64,000 nucleotides of DNA from Spirochaetales bacterium (GTDB lineage: Bacteria > Spirochaetota > Spirochaetia > SZUA-6). The stretch covers positions 1 through 64,000 of the forward strand of contig JALUUM010000024.1 of assembly GCA_027021365.1 (NCBI GenBank), written 5' to 3'. The notes beneath the pieces are model-generated. The model did not search any database, had not been told where the DNA came from, and saw nothing but the letters and a program-made list of their open reading frames with translations. This document shows, one piece after another, positions 17,430 to 25,332 of this stretch. Within the stretch, counting starts at the first letter, position 1. Each line of letters starts with the position of its first letter. The translations under genes and the position numbers were made by a program.

Positions 17430-17609
17430 ATGAACGTAAAACCTATCAATGAACTTTTCAAGAAAGAACTCGTTGTAATAAACATGGGTCTCGAATCCTT
17501 TGCAGATAACCTGAAGGACGTGGGAGTGAAGGTCCTTCAGATGAACTGGAAACCACCAGCCGGTGGCAATAAAAAGATTTCTTCCCTTCTTTCGAGACTG
17601 GGAAGATAG
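17430..17609 (+). CDS. 59-residue protein: detached FdrA/AllG module
   Basis: This small protein (59 residues) starts 2 bases after the fdrA stop and ends 13 bases before the AllG-like start. Its core, VVINMGLESFADNLKDVG then QMNWKPPAGG, looks like a conserved segment that in relatives I recall as fused to the end of FdrA or to the start of the DUF1116 protein. Here it is a separate polypeptide. The tight spacing on both sides implies translation at a fixed ratio with its neighbours. It is probably a structural subunit or active-site lid of the AllF/G/H complex. The fusion statement is from memory and needs a search. Confidence 0.7.
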   Translation: MNVKPINELFKKELVVINMGLESFADNLKDVGVKVLQMNWKPPAGGNKKISSLLSRLGR

Positions 17610-17622
17610 GAGGTGTAGTGAT

Positions 17623-18870
17623 ATGAAAGTGGATATAGAGAAGGCGAACCAGGAGGGCGCCTCGAGAATCCTCAAAGCAAAACCGACTATAGTGGATATA
17701 TCCACAGCCGGCGAAGCTGTTCCCGGTATGAAGAAGAACATGATACTTCATGCAGGGCCTCCCCTCACATGGGACAGGATGTGTGGGCCGATGCGGGGGG
17801 CAGTAATTGGTGGGCTTATCTACGAGGGTCTTGCAAAGAACCAGAAAGAGGCAGAGGAACTTGCAGCATCCGGTGATATCGAGTATTCACCCTGGCACCA
17901 TCATGCGGGAGTAGGCCCGATGGCAGGTGTTGCTACCTGGAGCATGCCCGTATGGGTTCTTGAAAACAAGACTTTTGGTAACAAGGCATACTGTACCCTG
18001 AACGAGGGCCTCGGTAAGGTATTGCGCTACGGGGCATTCTCCGAAGAGGTTATAGCACGCTTGAAATGGATGGAAACTGAGCTTGCTCCAATTCTTAAGA
18101 AGGCCCTCGACAAGCATGGTGAGATAGACATGAAGAACCTCATCTCCCAGGCTCTCCAGATGGGGGACGAGGGACACAACAGGAACAGGGCCGGAACGTC
18201 ACTCCTTATTCGCGAGCTTGCACCATACCTGGTAAGACTGGACGAGGACAGGGAAAAGATAGCAAAGGTATTGGAGTTCATGCATTCCAATGACCACTTC
18301 TTCCTGAACCTAACAATGCCTGCGGCAAAGTGTACCGTCGATCCTGCTGCGAATATCGAGGGAAGCTCGGTGATATACACGATGGCCAGGAACGGAACTG
18401 ATTTCGGAATCAGGGTTTCAGGGCTTGGTGACAGGTGGTTCACCGCTCCTGCAACCATGGTGGATGGACTGTACCTTCCCGGATTCACGGCGAAGGATGC
18501 CGCGCCGGATATCGGAGACTCGGTCATAACTGAAACATCGGGAATTGGCGGATTTGCAATGGCTGCAGCACCTGCAATAGTAAAGTTTGTCGGTGGAACA
18601 CCAAAGGATGCAGTGAACTTCACCAAGCAGATGTACGAGATAACTGTAACGGAAAACGATACGTATCAGATACCATTCCTCGATTTCAGGGGGACACCGA
18701 CTGCAATAGACTTGATAAAGATAGAGGAAACTGGCATCCTTCCGAGGATAAACACAGGTATAGCACACAAGGATCCCGGCGTTGGAATGGTCGGCGCGGG
18801 GCTTGTAAGGCCGCCTGAAAAGTGTTTCCATGATGCCTTGGAAGCATTCGTCGAAAAATACGGCGACTAA
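17623..18870 (+). CDS. DUF1116 (AllG/YlbE-like) subunit of an AllFGH-type carbamoyltransferase
   Basis: This 415-residue protein matches YlbE/AllG in length and in landmarks: HAGPPLTWDRMCGPMRGA near the N-terminus, PWHHHAGVGPMAG, NLTMPAAKCTVDPA, RNGTDFGIRVSGLGDRWFTAPA and INTGIAHKDPGVGMVGAG at the end. The start is ATG at 17623 after TAGGAGGTG. In E. coli the protein works with FdrA and AllH to make carbamoyl phosphate from oxalurate. The gene ends in an unusual run, TAA-TAG-TAC-TAA-TAG-TGA, that is five in-frame stop codons within six, produced by a 9-base tandem duplication. A long upstream extension of the frame is rejected. Confidence 0.87.
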   Translation: MKVDIEKANQEGASRILKAKPTIVDISTAGEAVPGMKKNMILHAGPPLTWDRMCGPMRGAVIGGLIYEGLAKNQKEAEELAASGDIEYSPWHHHAGVGPMAGVATWSMPVWVLENKTFGNKAYCTLNEGLGKVLRYGAFSEEVIARLKWMETELAPILKKALDKHGEIDMKNLISQALQMGDEGHNRNRAGTSLLIRELAPYLVRLDEDREKIAKVLEFMHSNDHFFLNLTMPAAKCTVDPAANIEGSSVIYTMARNGTDFGIRVSGLGDRWFTAPATMVDGLYLPGFTAKDAAPDIGDSVITETSGIGGFAMAAAPAIVKFVGGTPKDAVNFTKQMYEITVTENDTYQIPFLDFRGTPTAIDLIKIEETGILPRINTGIAHKDPGVGMVGAGLVRPPEKCFHDALEAFVEKYGD

Positions 18871-18884
18871 TAGTACTAATAGTG
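18867..18884 (+). repeat. 9-base tandem duplication creating multiple stop codons
   Basis: CTAATAGTA (18867-18875) is followed by CTAATAGTG (18876-18884). The pair covers the stop codon of the AllG-like gene and adds in-frame stops. A fully A+T palindrome (18887-18904) follows before the cyclase ribosome site. Confidence 0.8.
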
Positions 18885-18917
18885 ATAAAAAATTAAAATT
18901 TTTTAGGAGGAGCAAAA

Positions 18918-19790
18918 ATGAAGATTATCGATCTTACCATTCCCCTTGGAATAGGAACCCCACCATGGCCAACCTACGAGCCGTTGCAGGTAAAGTACTT
19001 TAAGCGTTTGGCACCAAACGGTGCAAATGGCCAGGTTCTTACTCACTCGAACCACCTTGGAACTCACCTGGATGGTGAGATTCACTTTTACACACCTGGA
19101 AAGGATATTGCAAGCCTCGACATGGACTTTCTCGTGCATGAGGGTGTTGTTGTAGACCTTTCCGACTGCACGGAGGACTACGATGTTTACACATCCAAGC
19201 AGGTAGAGGAGAGAGTAGAAGTAAAAGAGGGCGATATTCTTATCATACATACCGGTTACCATCACTACGGATGGGATCAACCCACCGCCGACGAGGTAAG
19301 GTACATGGTAAAGCATCCCGGCCCGGACAGGGAGTTTGCAGAGTGGGCAAAGAGAAAGAAATTAAGATGGATCGGCGTGGACTGCGGAAGCGCGGACCAT
19401 CCGATGAACACGATAATAAGGAACTGGATGCCGAGACAGGCAAAGGAGGCAGAGGCCTTCTTTAAGAAGAAATTCGGGAAGAACCTGGAAGAGTTCTTTA
19501 CAGATGACAAGTACCAGTTGATGCACATAGAGATGTTCGATCATGGTATCATCCATGCAGAGTGCGTTGGCGGAGACATCGACCTTCTCCTTAACCAGAG
19601 AGTAACGATCGGGTGTTTCCCCTGGAGATTCGTCGACGGTGAATCGAGCATTTCCAGAATAGTGGCAATGGTTGATGACGAGAAGTATGATGAACTTATG
19701 AAGAAGAAGGAAAAGGCAAAACTCACCAAGTTCGGTGATGTTGCCGGTGCCTTGAATCCGTGGCTTCACGAGGAAGCAAGGAAGAAATGA
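18918..19790 (+). CDS. Cyclase-family metal-dependent hydrolase (kynurenine formamidase-like)
   Basis: This 290-residue protein has the cyclase-family metal-binding signature HxGTHxD: SNHLGTHLDGEIHF, near residues 48-61. Members of this fold include arylformamidase, isatin hydrolase and other enzymes that hydrolyse cyclic or acyclic amides with a divalent metal. The start follows TTTTAGGAGGAGC. Located next to AllG-like and cupin genes, a ring-opening amide hydrolysis step on a nucleobase-derived ring is the best inference. No dihydropyrimidinase, allantoinase or barbiturase of the known type is in the window, which leaves this as the only candidate ring hydrolase. Confidence 0.85.
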   Translation: MKIIDLTIPLGIGTPPWPTYEPLQVKYFKRLAPNGANGQVLTHSNHLGTHLDGEIHFYTPGKDIASLDMDFLVHEGVVVDLSDCTEDYDVYTSKQVEERVEVKEGDILIIHTGYHHYGWDQPTADEVRYMVKHPGPDREFAEWAKRKKLRWIGVDCGSADHPMNTIIRNWMPRQAKEAEAFFKKKFGKNLEEFFTDDKYQLMHIEMFDHGIIHAECVGGDIDLLLNQRVTIGCFPWRFVDGESSISRIVAMVDDEKYDELMKKKEKAKLTKFGDVAGALNPWLHEEARKK

Positions 19791-20164
19791 AGTTTGTCGT
19801 ACCCGAACACCTTCCATGGCAGGAAATGAAGGAAGGTGTGCGGCTTAAAGCTGCCTGGGGTGAAGACATAATGGTTACCATAATGGAGATGGACCCTGGA
19901 ACGGAAATCCCCGAGCACAGCCATCCCCACGAACAGGTAGGCACCGTAATGAGGGGTGCAGCCCAGGTAACCATCGCCGGCGAGACCCACGTGGTGGAAG
20001 AGGGACAGTTGTACTTCGTAGGCCACTACGAGAAACATTCGATAAGGGCAATGGAGGCCGGTGCGAGAATTCAGGATGTCTTCTATCCGATAAGGGAGGA
20101 GTTCAGAAGACCTCAGACGGCAAAGACGCATTACTTTCCAAAATATTTCTCCACGAGAAGGTAG
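19787..20164 (+). CDS. Small cupin protein
   Basis: This 125-residue single-domain cupin overlaps the cyclase stop by an ATGA junction, which implies translational coupling. Motif 1 is EHSHPHEQVGTVMRG with the metal ligands His, His and Glu; motif 2 is GQLYFVGHYEKHSIRA with the last His. In purine and ureide pathways cupins act as ureidoglycine aminohydrolase (AllE, a bicupin) or ureidoglycolate lyase, but this one has a single domain. It may be an enzyme acting on the ring-opened product or an accessory isomerase. The ORF could be extended upstream, but the coupled ATG is preferred. Confidence 0.78.
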   Translation: MKFVVPEHLPWQEMKEGVRLKAAWGEDIMVTIMEMDPGTEIPEHSHPHEQVGTVMRGAAQVTIAGETHVVEEGQLYFVGHYEKHSIRAMEAGARIQDVFYPIREEFRRPQTAKTHYFPKYFSTRR

Positions 20165-20212
20165 GGAAAAACAGAAACTCAATAACACTAATCGCAATGG
20201 AAGAAAACGGGG

Positions 20213-20262
20213 GCCTGCAACGTCAACACAACCCATTTGGGTAAAACCGTTGCAGGCACCTT
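20213..20262 (+). terminator. Terminator hairpin at the end of the catabolic gene run
   Basis: GCCTGCAACG (20213-20222) pairs with CGTTGCAGGC (20248-20257). An inner hairpin ACCC/GGGT sits at 20231-20242, and a T-rich stretch follows the outer stem. Confidence 0.7.
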
Positions 20263-20305
20263 TCTCTTGAATCACATCTCTCTTTGACTGTACTATCACA
20301 GTTAG

Positions 20306-22039
20306 ATGTTCTTTTCCCCTTTAAAAAAGATAGGGCCCTTCGTATTTCTCTGTTTTCTCATTGCAGCCCCGGCTGTCCTACCCGCTGAAATTGCCTGGAA
20401 ATTCCCCACAGGCGGGGCCATTGTCTACCGGCCAGCTGTTGACGGCAGTGGCACTGCCTATTTTCCTTCTAACGATGGCAACCTCTATGCCGTTTCAAGC
20501 GATGGCAGGGAGCTGTGGCAACTTCAGTTGCAAGATACACCATCGACACCGGCTGTAATTTACTACGATAATTCGATTCTACTCGGTACAGTATCGGGAA
20601 AGCTTCTCCGTATTGCTGCAAACGGCGTCCCTAAGTGGGAGCTTGAGCCTGGAAAGCTTGCCGGTGACGTTGGCGGAAGGGTTACCGCAATTGCAGTGTC
20701 GGGAAACGGCGACATCCTTGTAGCGTCCTCCTCTTTTCTCTACTGTATCGATTACGGGGGCCGCCTGAAGTGGAGGCATGGCTTTGCCTCTCCGATAGAA
20801 GCCGGCCCCGTAGTTGGCAAAGAGGGAAAGATTTTCATCACGCTGGGAAACAGGCTGGCAGCCTGCCTGGATAGTGACGGGAGGAATCTCTGGAGTTACG
20901 ATTCCCATTTCAATGCAAGGACAATTTTTCTTACATCATCAAATATGTTGATACTTGCCGGCCGCTTGATCCTTGCCCTTTCCACAGAAGGGGCTCCGGT
21001 TTTTACCGTTGCCTCCAACCACCCCATTGTCTCCGGAATCGAGGGCCAGGATGGGAACCTCTACTTTACCTCGGACGACGGTTTCCTTGTCTCCTACAGT
21101 GTCTCATACAGTTCAGGCGGGGAGATACTCTACCAGGTAAACCTAGAAGGCGGAGAGAGGCACATCTCCTTCATGTCGGAGGAGGGACTTATCGTATTAA
21201 CGGGATTACCCGACGGTTTCCAGACCTTTGATATTTCAAAGCGCTCACTTAAAAGGGTAAGGTTCTCCGGGGTGAGAAATCCTGAGGTCGTGTGGGCCGG
21301 CAAGAATCAACTTTATATTGCCTCTGAAGATTGGAACCTCTATGCGCTTCACTTTGAAACGGGTGATGTGGATTATAAACGTTGGAGCTATTACCTTCAC
21401 GATCCACGGCACACATCGAGGAGCCTTGGCCTGGCAGACGGAGAAAGCGGGGATTACTATACGCTCCTGGCATTGGCGTCTTCCCCTGAGAGACAGAACA
21501 AACTTTCAGCGCTGGAACAGGTAAGGGATTTTCTCGAGGGCAGGCAATTCATGCGCCTCTATGCCGTAGGTGTCGAGGAGATTGCGGGGAGATTACTCCG
21601 TGAATCGGTAGAAGAGAAGAGTTACTTTCTTATGAGCGAGATTAACGATTATCCCGAGGTGAGGTCCCTTGCAGCCTCCGTGCTGGGGTTGCTGGGAACA
21701 GAGAATGCCAGGAGGCTCCTTGTCGGGCACCTTGGCATGGAGGAAAACAGGGACGTTGTGGAGGCGTGTATCGGTGCACTTGGCGAGATTGGCTATGATC
21801 CCGATGGGAGCAGTGTCAGTGCCATTGTGAAGCACCTGGATGAGGGAGGAGTTAAGCTGCTGCTGGTTGCCGTACAGTCTCTATTAGAGATTGCAAGGAG
21901 GAATCTTGGAAGAGATTCCGGAGCTGATGCATTGATGGTTCTTGCAAGGGTCGAGGCTGGAAAGTATCCGTACCCCGTTAAAAAGGCTGCAGGCGATGCT
22001 ATAAGGGAATCCCTGAAAGGGAAGGAGCATACTGAATAA
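20306..22039 (+). CDS. Secreted PQQ-type beta-propeller protein with HEAT repeats
   Basis: This 577-residue protein begins with a signal peptide (hydrophobic residues about 8-26, then LPAEIAWKF). Residues about 27-370 contain propeller blades of the PQQ/Trp-docking type, each with a pattern like GTAYFPSNDGNLYAVSSDGRELW or GNLYFTSDDG. Residues about 390-570 are helical and contain HEAT-like repeats (SLAASVLGLLGTENARRLLVGHL, VEACIGALGEIGYDPDG). Similar chimeras occur in spirochaetes and are thought to be periplasmic scaffold or envelope-assembly proteins. There are no quinone-binding catalytic residues that I can identify. Function is unknown. Confidence 0.75.
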   Translation: MFFSPLKKIGPFVFLCFLIAAPAVLPAEIAWKFPTGGAIVYRPAVDGSGTAYFPSNDGNLYAVSSDGRELWQLQLQDTPSTPAVIYYDNSILLGTVSGKLLRIAANGVPKWELEPGKLAGDVGGRVTAIAVSGNGDILVASSSFLYCIDYGGRLKWRHGFASPIEAGPVVGKEGKIFITLGNRLAACLDSDGRNLWSYDSHFNARTIFLTSSNMLILAGRLILALSTEGAPVFTVASNHPIVSGIEGQDGNLYFTSDDGFLVSYSVSYSSGGEILYQVNLEGGERHISFMSEEGLIVLTGLPDGFQTFDISKRSLKRVRFSGVRNPEVVWAGKNQLYIASEDWNLYALHFETGDVDYKRWSYYLHDPRHTSRSLGLADGESGDYYTLLALASSPERQNKLSALEQVRDFLEGRQFMRLYAVGVEEIAGRLLRESVEEKSYFLMSEINDYPEVRSLAASVLGLLGTENARRLLVGHLGMEENRDVVEACIGALGEIGYDPDGSSVSAIVKHLDEGGVKLLLVAVQSLLEIARRNLGRDSGADALMVLARVEAGKYPYPVKKAAGDAIRESLKGKEHTE

Positions 22040-22082
22040 CACTCGTTTTAAAAAAATATAGATGTAAACCAGTCAACTGTTG

Positions 22083-22091
22083 TGGTACAAT
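22083..22091 (+). promoter_or_regulatory. Extended -10 promoter of the P83/100 gene
   Basis: TGG directly followed by TACAAT (22086-22091) forms an extended -10 element, 25 bases before the ATG at 22117. No good -35 box is seen. Confidence 0.4.
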
Positions 22092-22116
22092 ATCCTTTGA
22101 AAGAGGGTTTCAGGTT

Positions 22117-23688
22117 ATGAAAATATTTAAAATTTATGAGGCTTTTAAGAATGTTAGAATTGTCGAAAGAAGGTTCCTTTTCTTTCTCTTTCTCATCTCG
22201 ATTTCCTCGAGCATTTTTCCGGTTTTCGGTGAAAAAGTCGATATTGAAGAACTCAAGAAGTACATGAATAAAAAAATTGAGTTTATAAACTACACGGGAA
22301 AGCATACTGTCATTCAGTCAGCGGGTGAGATAGAAAATATCGGGAAGCTTTTGGCACGGGAGAGAAGGGTTTCGCTCAAGTATTCACTCTTTCAGGCAAG
22401 AGGGCCTAAATCGGAGAAGGGACTTGATGCTGATATAATCTCCATCGACAGAGATGCAACGGTTGACCATATAGACAATGTGAGAAGGATAATATCGGGC
22501 TACCTCAAAGAGGCATACGGGTATAAAGAAAAGGATGCCCATACACTGGCAGTGTTTGTGACGATTTACAACGCAGTATTTAGGGGAAACCTTGATTACT
22601 TTAAGGCCAAGTACAAGAAGGCGGTTCTTACATACTTGAACAAGGAAAATGCCGGAATCTCGACGAAATACTATGAATGGCCGGGAAAGACAAGGCTTGT
22701 TATACCCCTTACAGGAGAGGCGAAGAAAGGAGAGGTGTCTTCTGTAAGCACAACGGAAGTAACCGAAAAGAAGGTAATAGAAAACATGCAGGCAGAAAAA
22801 GGGAAGAGGCTGGAAGAACGGAAGGCCATGGTTGAGCTTAAGGAAAAGGAGATAAAGAGCAAAGAGGAGAAGAAAAAAGCGGTAGAGGAAGAAATCAAGG
22901 CAAAGATGGAGGAGCTTGCAAGGTTACAGGAAAAACTTGCCAAGGAGAAAGCACAGGGCCGCAGCGAAGAGGGAGCAAAACTTGCAGAGAAAAAGGCCCG
23001 GGAAGAGAAGGCAGTTACGGAGCTGGAGAAAAAAAAGAAAGAACTGGAAAGTGCCATTGCAAAGAAAGAAGCAGAGGTAAAGCAAGAGAGGAAAAGTATT
23101 GTAAAGGATGAAAGGGCAGTTGCAACCGAAAAAGGAGTGGCTGAGAAAACTGAAAGGGGGAAAATTGAGACAACATCTATATCTGATGTGTTGTACTTTC
23201 TGGAAAAAACGGGCAGTTCTGCTTCCGGTGAAATTGTCAGACAGAAACTTGTAATGATAGATCCTATTGAGAAAAGATTAAAACAGATTTCTTCTGTAAA
23301 AAATATAACATCCAGGGAACTCTATTTTTACAGAGGAAAGATACTCGTCGTTGGCCTTGAAAAACCGAGCAGTCCTTTGGGAAGGATTTACCTTCTTGAA
23401 CCTGGTAACCTCGAGCTGAAGGCAAGGAGTGACAAGCTTGTATATCCCGCTACGAGAATACTGCTTTCGGGGGACAGCATATTTGCCGTAATTTCGACTG
23501 GTAACGGCTACAATATTGCCAGGTTCGACGAGACACTTAAGGTTGTTGCCAGGTCGGAGATACTGGTAGATAAGGATACATACATAGGCATATTCGGAAA
23601 CTCGATCTATGTTAACTCTGACAGGGAAGATATAGATGTATTGAACTCGGACAATCTTCAGCTTGTGACGAGAGTACTTGAGCAGTAA
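22117..23688 (+). CDS. P83/100-family protein
   Basis: This 523-residue protein has a signal peptide (cleavage likely after about residue 41, at PVFG-EK). A globular N-terminal part includes GEIENIGKLLARERR. A long lysine/glutamate-rich coiled coil runs from about residue 205 to 335, and a C-terminal beta-rich domain follows (KILVVGLEKPSSPLGRIYLLEPG). The overall plan matches the spirochaete-specific P83/100 antigen family first known from Borrelia. It is envelope-associated with unknown function. The gene is the clearest taxonomic marker in the window. It overlaps nothing and is followed by a convergent PilZ gene. Confidence 0.75.
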   Translation: MKIFKIYEAFKNVRIVERRFLFFLFLISISSSIFPVFGEKVDIEELKKYMNKKIEFINYTGKHTVIQSAGEIENIGKLLARERRVSLKYSLFQARGPKSEKGLDADIISIDRDATVDHIDNVRRIISGYLKEAYGYKEKDAHTLAVFVTIYNAVFRGNLDYFKAKYKKAVLTYLNKENAGISTKYYEWPGKTRLVIPLTGEAKKGEVSSVSTTEVTEKKVIENMQAEKGKRLEERKAMVELKEKEIKSKEEKKKAVEEEIKAKMEELARLQEKLAKEKAQGRSEEGAKLAEKKAREEKAVTELEKKKKELESAIAKKEAEVKQERKSIVKDERAVATEKGVAEKTERGKIETTSISDVLYFLEKTGSSASGEIVRQKLVMIDPIEKRLKQISSVKNITSRELYFYRGKILVVGLEKPSSPLGRIYLLEPGNLELKARSDKLVYPATRILLSGDSIFAVISTGNGYNIARFDETLKVVARSEILVDKDTYIGIFGNSIYVNSDREDIDVLNSDNLQLVTRVLEQ

Positions 23689-23722
23689 GCTCTAATCGAG
23701 CTTTGACCAATCTCGAATTGAG

Positions 23723-23742
23723 CATTAATCTACATTAATCCA
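23723..23742 (+). repeat. 10-base near-tandem repeat after the P83/100 stop
   Basis: CATTAATCTA (23723-23732) is followed by CATTAATCCA (23733-23742), with a third related copy, CTTAATCTA, about 7 bases on. It belongs to the set of short duplications found in several intergenic gaps here. Confidence 0.6.
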
Positions 23743-23750
23743 TTTGAACC

Positions 23751-24554
23751 TTAATCTATACTGAATCCGTCGATTCCAAGGCTCTCTTCGCCTATGGTGG
23801 GAATCTCCGGTTCCTTCCATGGTTCCAGGATGCTCTTTACCAGAGAGTCGTTTATTATCCTCTGTATCAAATTGGAAGTTTTTTCACTGAGGTTTAAAAA
23901 CCTTATGCTGAAACCCGGAGAGAGGGTGCTGGAAGCATATCTTGCATCGAGAACTTCAAATCTTGCCATGAGCGATGCATCCTGGAATCGAATCTTGATG
24001 AGACCTTTTGTACCTCTTGCCGGGGGCGGTTCGTTACTGTAGAGGTAAGCCCCGCCGGCACTAAGGTCAGCCATTCGATAGCTCTTCCATTCAACTTCAG
24101 GAGGAAGCTGTATTTCCTGCAGATTTGAATCCTTAGATAGATTTATCGGCTTTTCCCGGAACTTTTCTTCAAAATCGAAAATGACCCCGGAAGTGATGGG
24201 CCAGGAAAACCTGTGGCTTTCACGCCTGTCGAATCTAATATTCTTGTCAATCTCGGAAATAATGAATTGAATGGATGATTGTTGTAGATCCTTTGGTTGA
24301 ATTTCGTATATCTTTAGAAGAGGGAAACTCCTTTTCAAAGAAGACAGGAAACCGGTCTTGTCACTTTTAACGGTACTTTCTTCCATTATAAGTGCAACCG
24401 CTGCATTGTTTTTCACTATCGATTCCACAAGCTCCTTTCTGGAACCGGCGAAGAGAAACGAATAGTCAATTTTTTCTCCCTCTCTCTCTTTCAGGTTTTT
24501 GAGTATATCTAAAAGCTTCTTGCTTTCCGTAAAAACAATTATATCCTTTTCCAT
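23751..24554 (-). CDS. PilZ-domain protein (c-di-GMP receptor candidate)
   Basis: This 267-residue protein has an N-terminal domain of about 105 residues resembling a receiver-like fold (it lacks the phospho-acceptor set), followed by a PilZ domain. The two c-di-GMP-binding motifs are present: Arg111-Glu-Ser-His-Arg115 (RxxxR) and Asp163-Leu-Ser165-Ala-Gly-Gly168 (DxSxxG). Binding competence is therefore likely. A ribosome site (GGGAG) supports the start. It may connect c-di-GMP levels, probably set in part by the HD-GYP protein at 48642, to motility or surface traits. The link is inference. Confidence 0.82.
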   Translation of the reverse strand: MEKDIIVFTESKKLLDILKNLKEREGEKIDYSFLFAGSRKELVESIVKNNAAVALIMEESTVKSDKTGFLSSLKRSFPLLKIYEIQPKDLQQSSIQFIISEIDKNIRFDRRESHRFSWPITSGVIFDFEEKFREKPINLSKDSNLQEIQLPPEVEWKSYRMADLSAGGAYLYSNEPPPARGTKGLIKIRFQDASLMARFEVLDARYASSTLSPGFSIRFLNLSEKTSNLIQRIINDSLVKSILEPWKEPEIPTIGEESLGIDGFSID

Positions 24555-24864
24555 TACTTTCTCCCATCTTACAGGATTTCATCAATCGGTCACCATTGGT
24601 CGCCCTTCAAGTTAGAGTATATCACAGGTAATTCGGAAAAGCGATAGATAGGGTTAAAAAGATACACTGTATCATAATAGACCAGTATTGTGAGAAAAAA
24701 TGTGTCAGTATTGCACAATGAGTGATGTAGAAGGATATGGCTGTGATTGGTGTAATCTAATTATTTATACTACCGTAAATTATAAGCTTATTTTTGGCAT
24801 TTATTTTGATACGAGATTAGTGAAGCTTAAAAAGTTATCAAAAACTTAACCAAGGAGGTGTGTT
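24555..24864. other. 310-base intergenic region before the Hsp20 genes
   Basis: This gap separates the divergent PilZ and Hsp20 genes. It contains a small inverted repeat, GATACA-C-TGTATC (24661-24673), and an AT-rich stretch from about 24760. No CIRCE element or sigma-32 consensus could be seen, although two heat-shock chaperone genes follow. I cannot point to a convincing promoter. Confidence 0.6.
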
Positions 24865-25320
24865 ATGGATCTTGTAAAGTGGAATCGAGATGTAATGGAT
24901 CCCTTTAAAGAGCTTGACAGGATTCAGGATGAGATAAACAGGTTATTCGATTTCCCTCGCCTCATTGAGACGGAAGGTATTTTTGACAGGACCTTTTCTC
25001 CGGCCGTGGATGTGGTGGAGCATGCCGATGACTACACGGTTATATGCGACCTGCCAGGAGTAGATCCGAAGGATCTTCAGGTCTCTGTCGAAGGAGACGT
25101 TCTTACGATAAAGGGCGAGAAGAAATACGAAACGAAGGAAAAGGATGCAAAGTATTACAGGAACGAACTGTTCGAGGGATCATTCCAGAGAACCCTTTCG
25201 TTGCCCTATGGTGTAGATGCCGATAAGGTAGATGCCAGGCTGAAGGACGGAGTTCTTACTATCGTACTTCCCAAGAAGGAAGAGGTAAAACCGAAACAGA
25301 TTGAAATCAAGACAAAGTAA
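24865..25320 (+). CDS. Hsp20 small heat-shock protein (first copy)
   Basis: This 151-residue small heat-shock protein has a complete alpha-crystallin domain (about residues 45-140), starting FSPAVDVVEHADDYTVICDLPGVD and closing with the conserved ARLKDGVLTIVLPK (A-x-x-x-G-V-L-x-I). It prevents aggregation of unfolded proteins in the cytoplasm without ATP. The ribosome site is AAGGAGGTG. It is followed after 12 bases by a second, shorter Hsp20, and the two are cotranscribed. Confidence 0.95.
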   Translation: MDLVKWNRDVMDPFKELDRIQDEINRLFDFPRLIETEGIFDRTFSPAVDVVEHADDYTVICDLPGVDPKDLQVSVEGDVLTIKGEKKYETKEKDAKYYRNELFEGSFQRTLSLPYGVDADKVDARLKDGVLTIVLPKKEEVKPKQIEIKTK

Positions 25321-25332
25321 GGAGGTGGAACC

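Noticed and set aside
22671..23057. 128-codon antisense frame in the P83/100 coiled coil, rich in Ser and Phe
   Set aside because: It is the complement of the Glu/Lys-rich coiled coil and has no independent support.
24555..24864. CIRCE heat-shock operator before Hsp20
   Set aside because: No TTAGCACTC...GAGTGCTAA-type inverted repeat was found; the only palindrome is GATACA-C-TGTATC.
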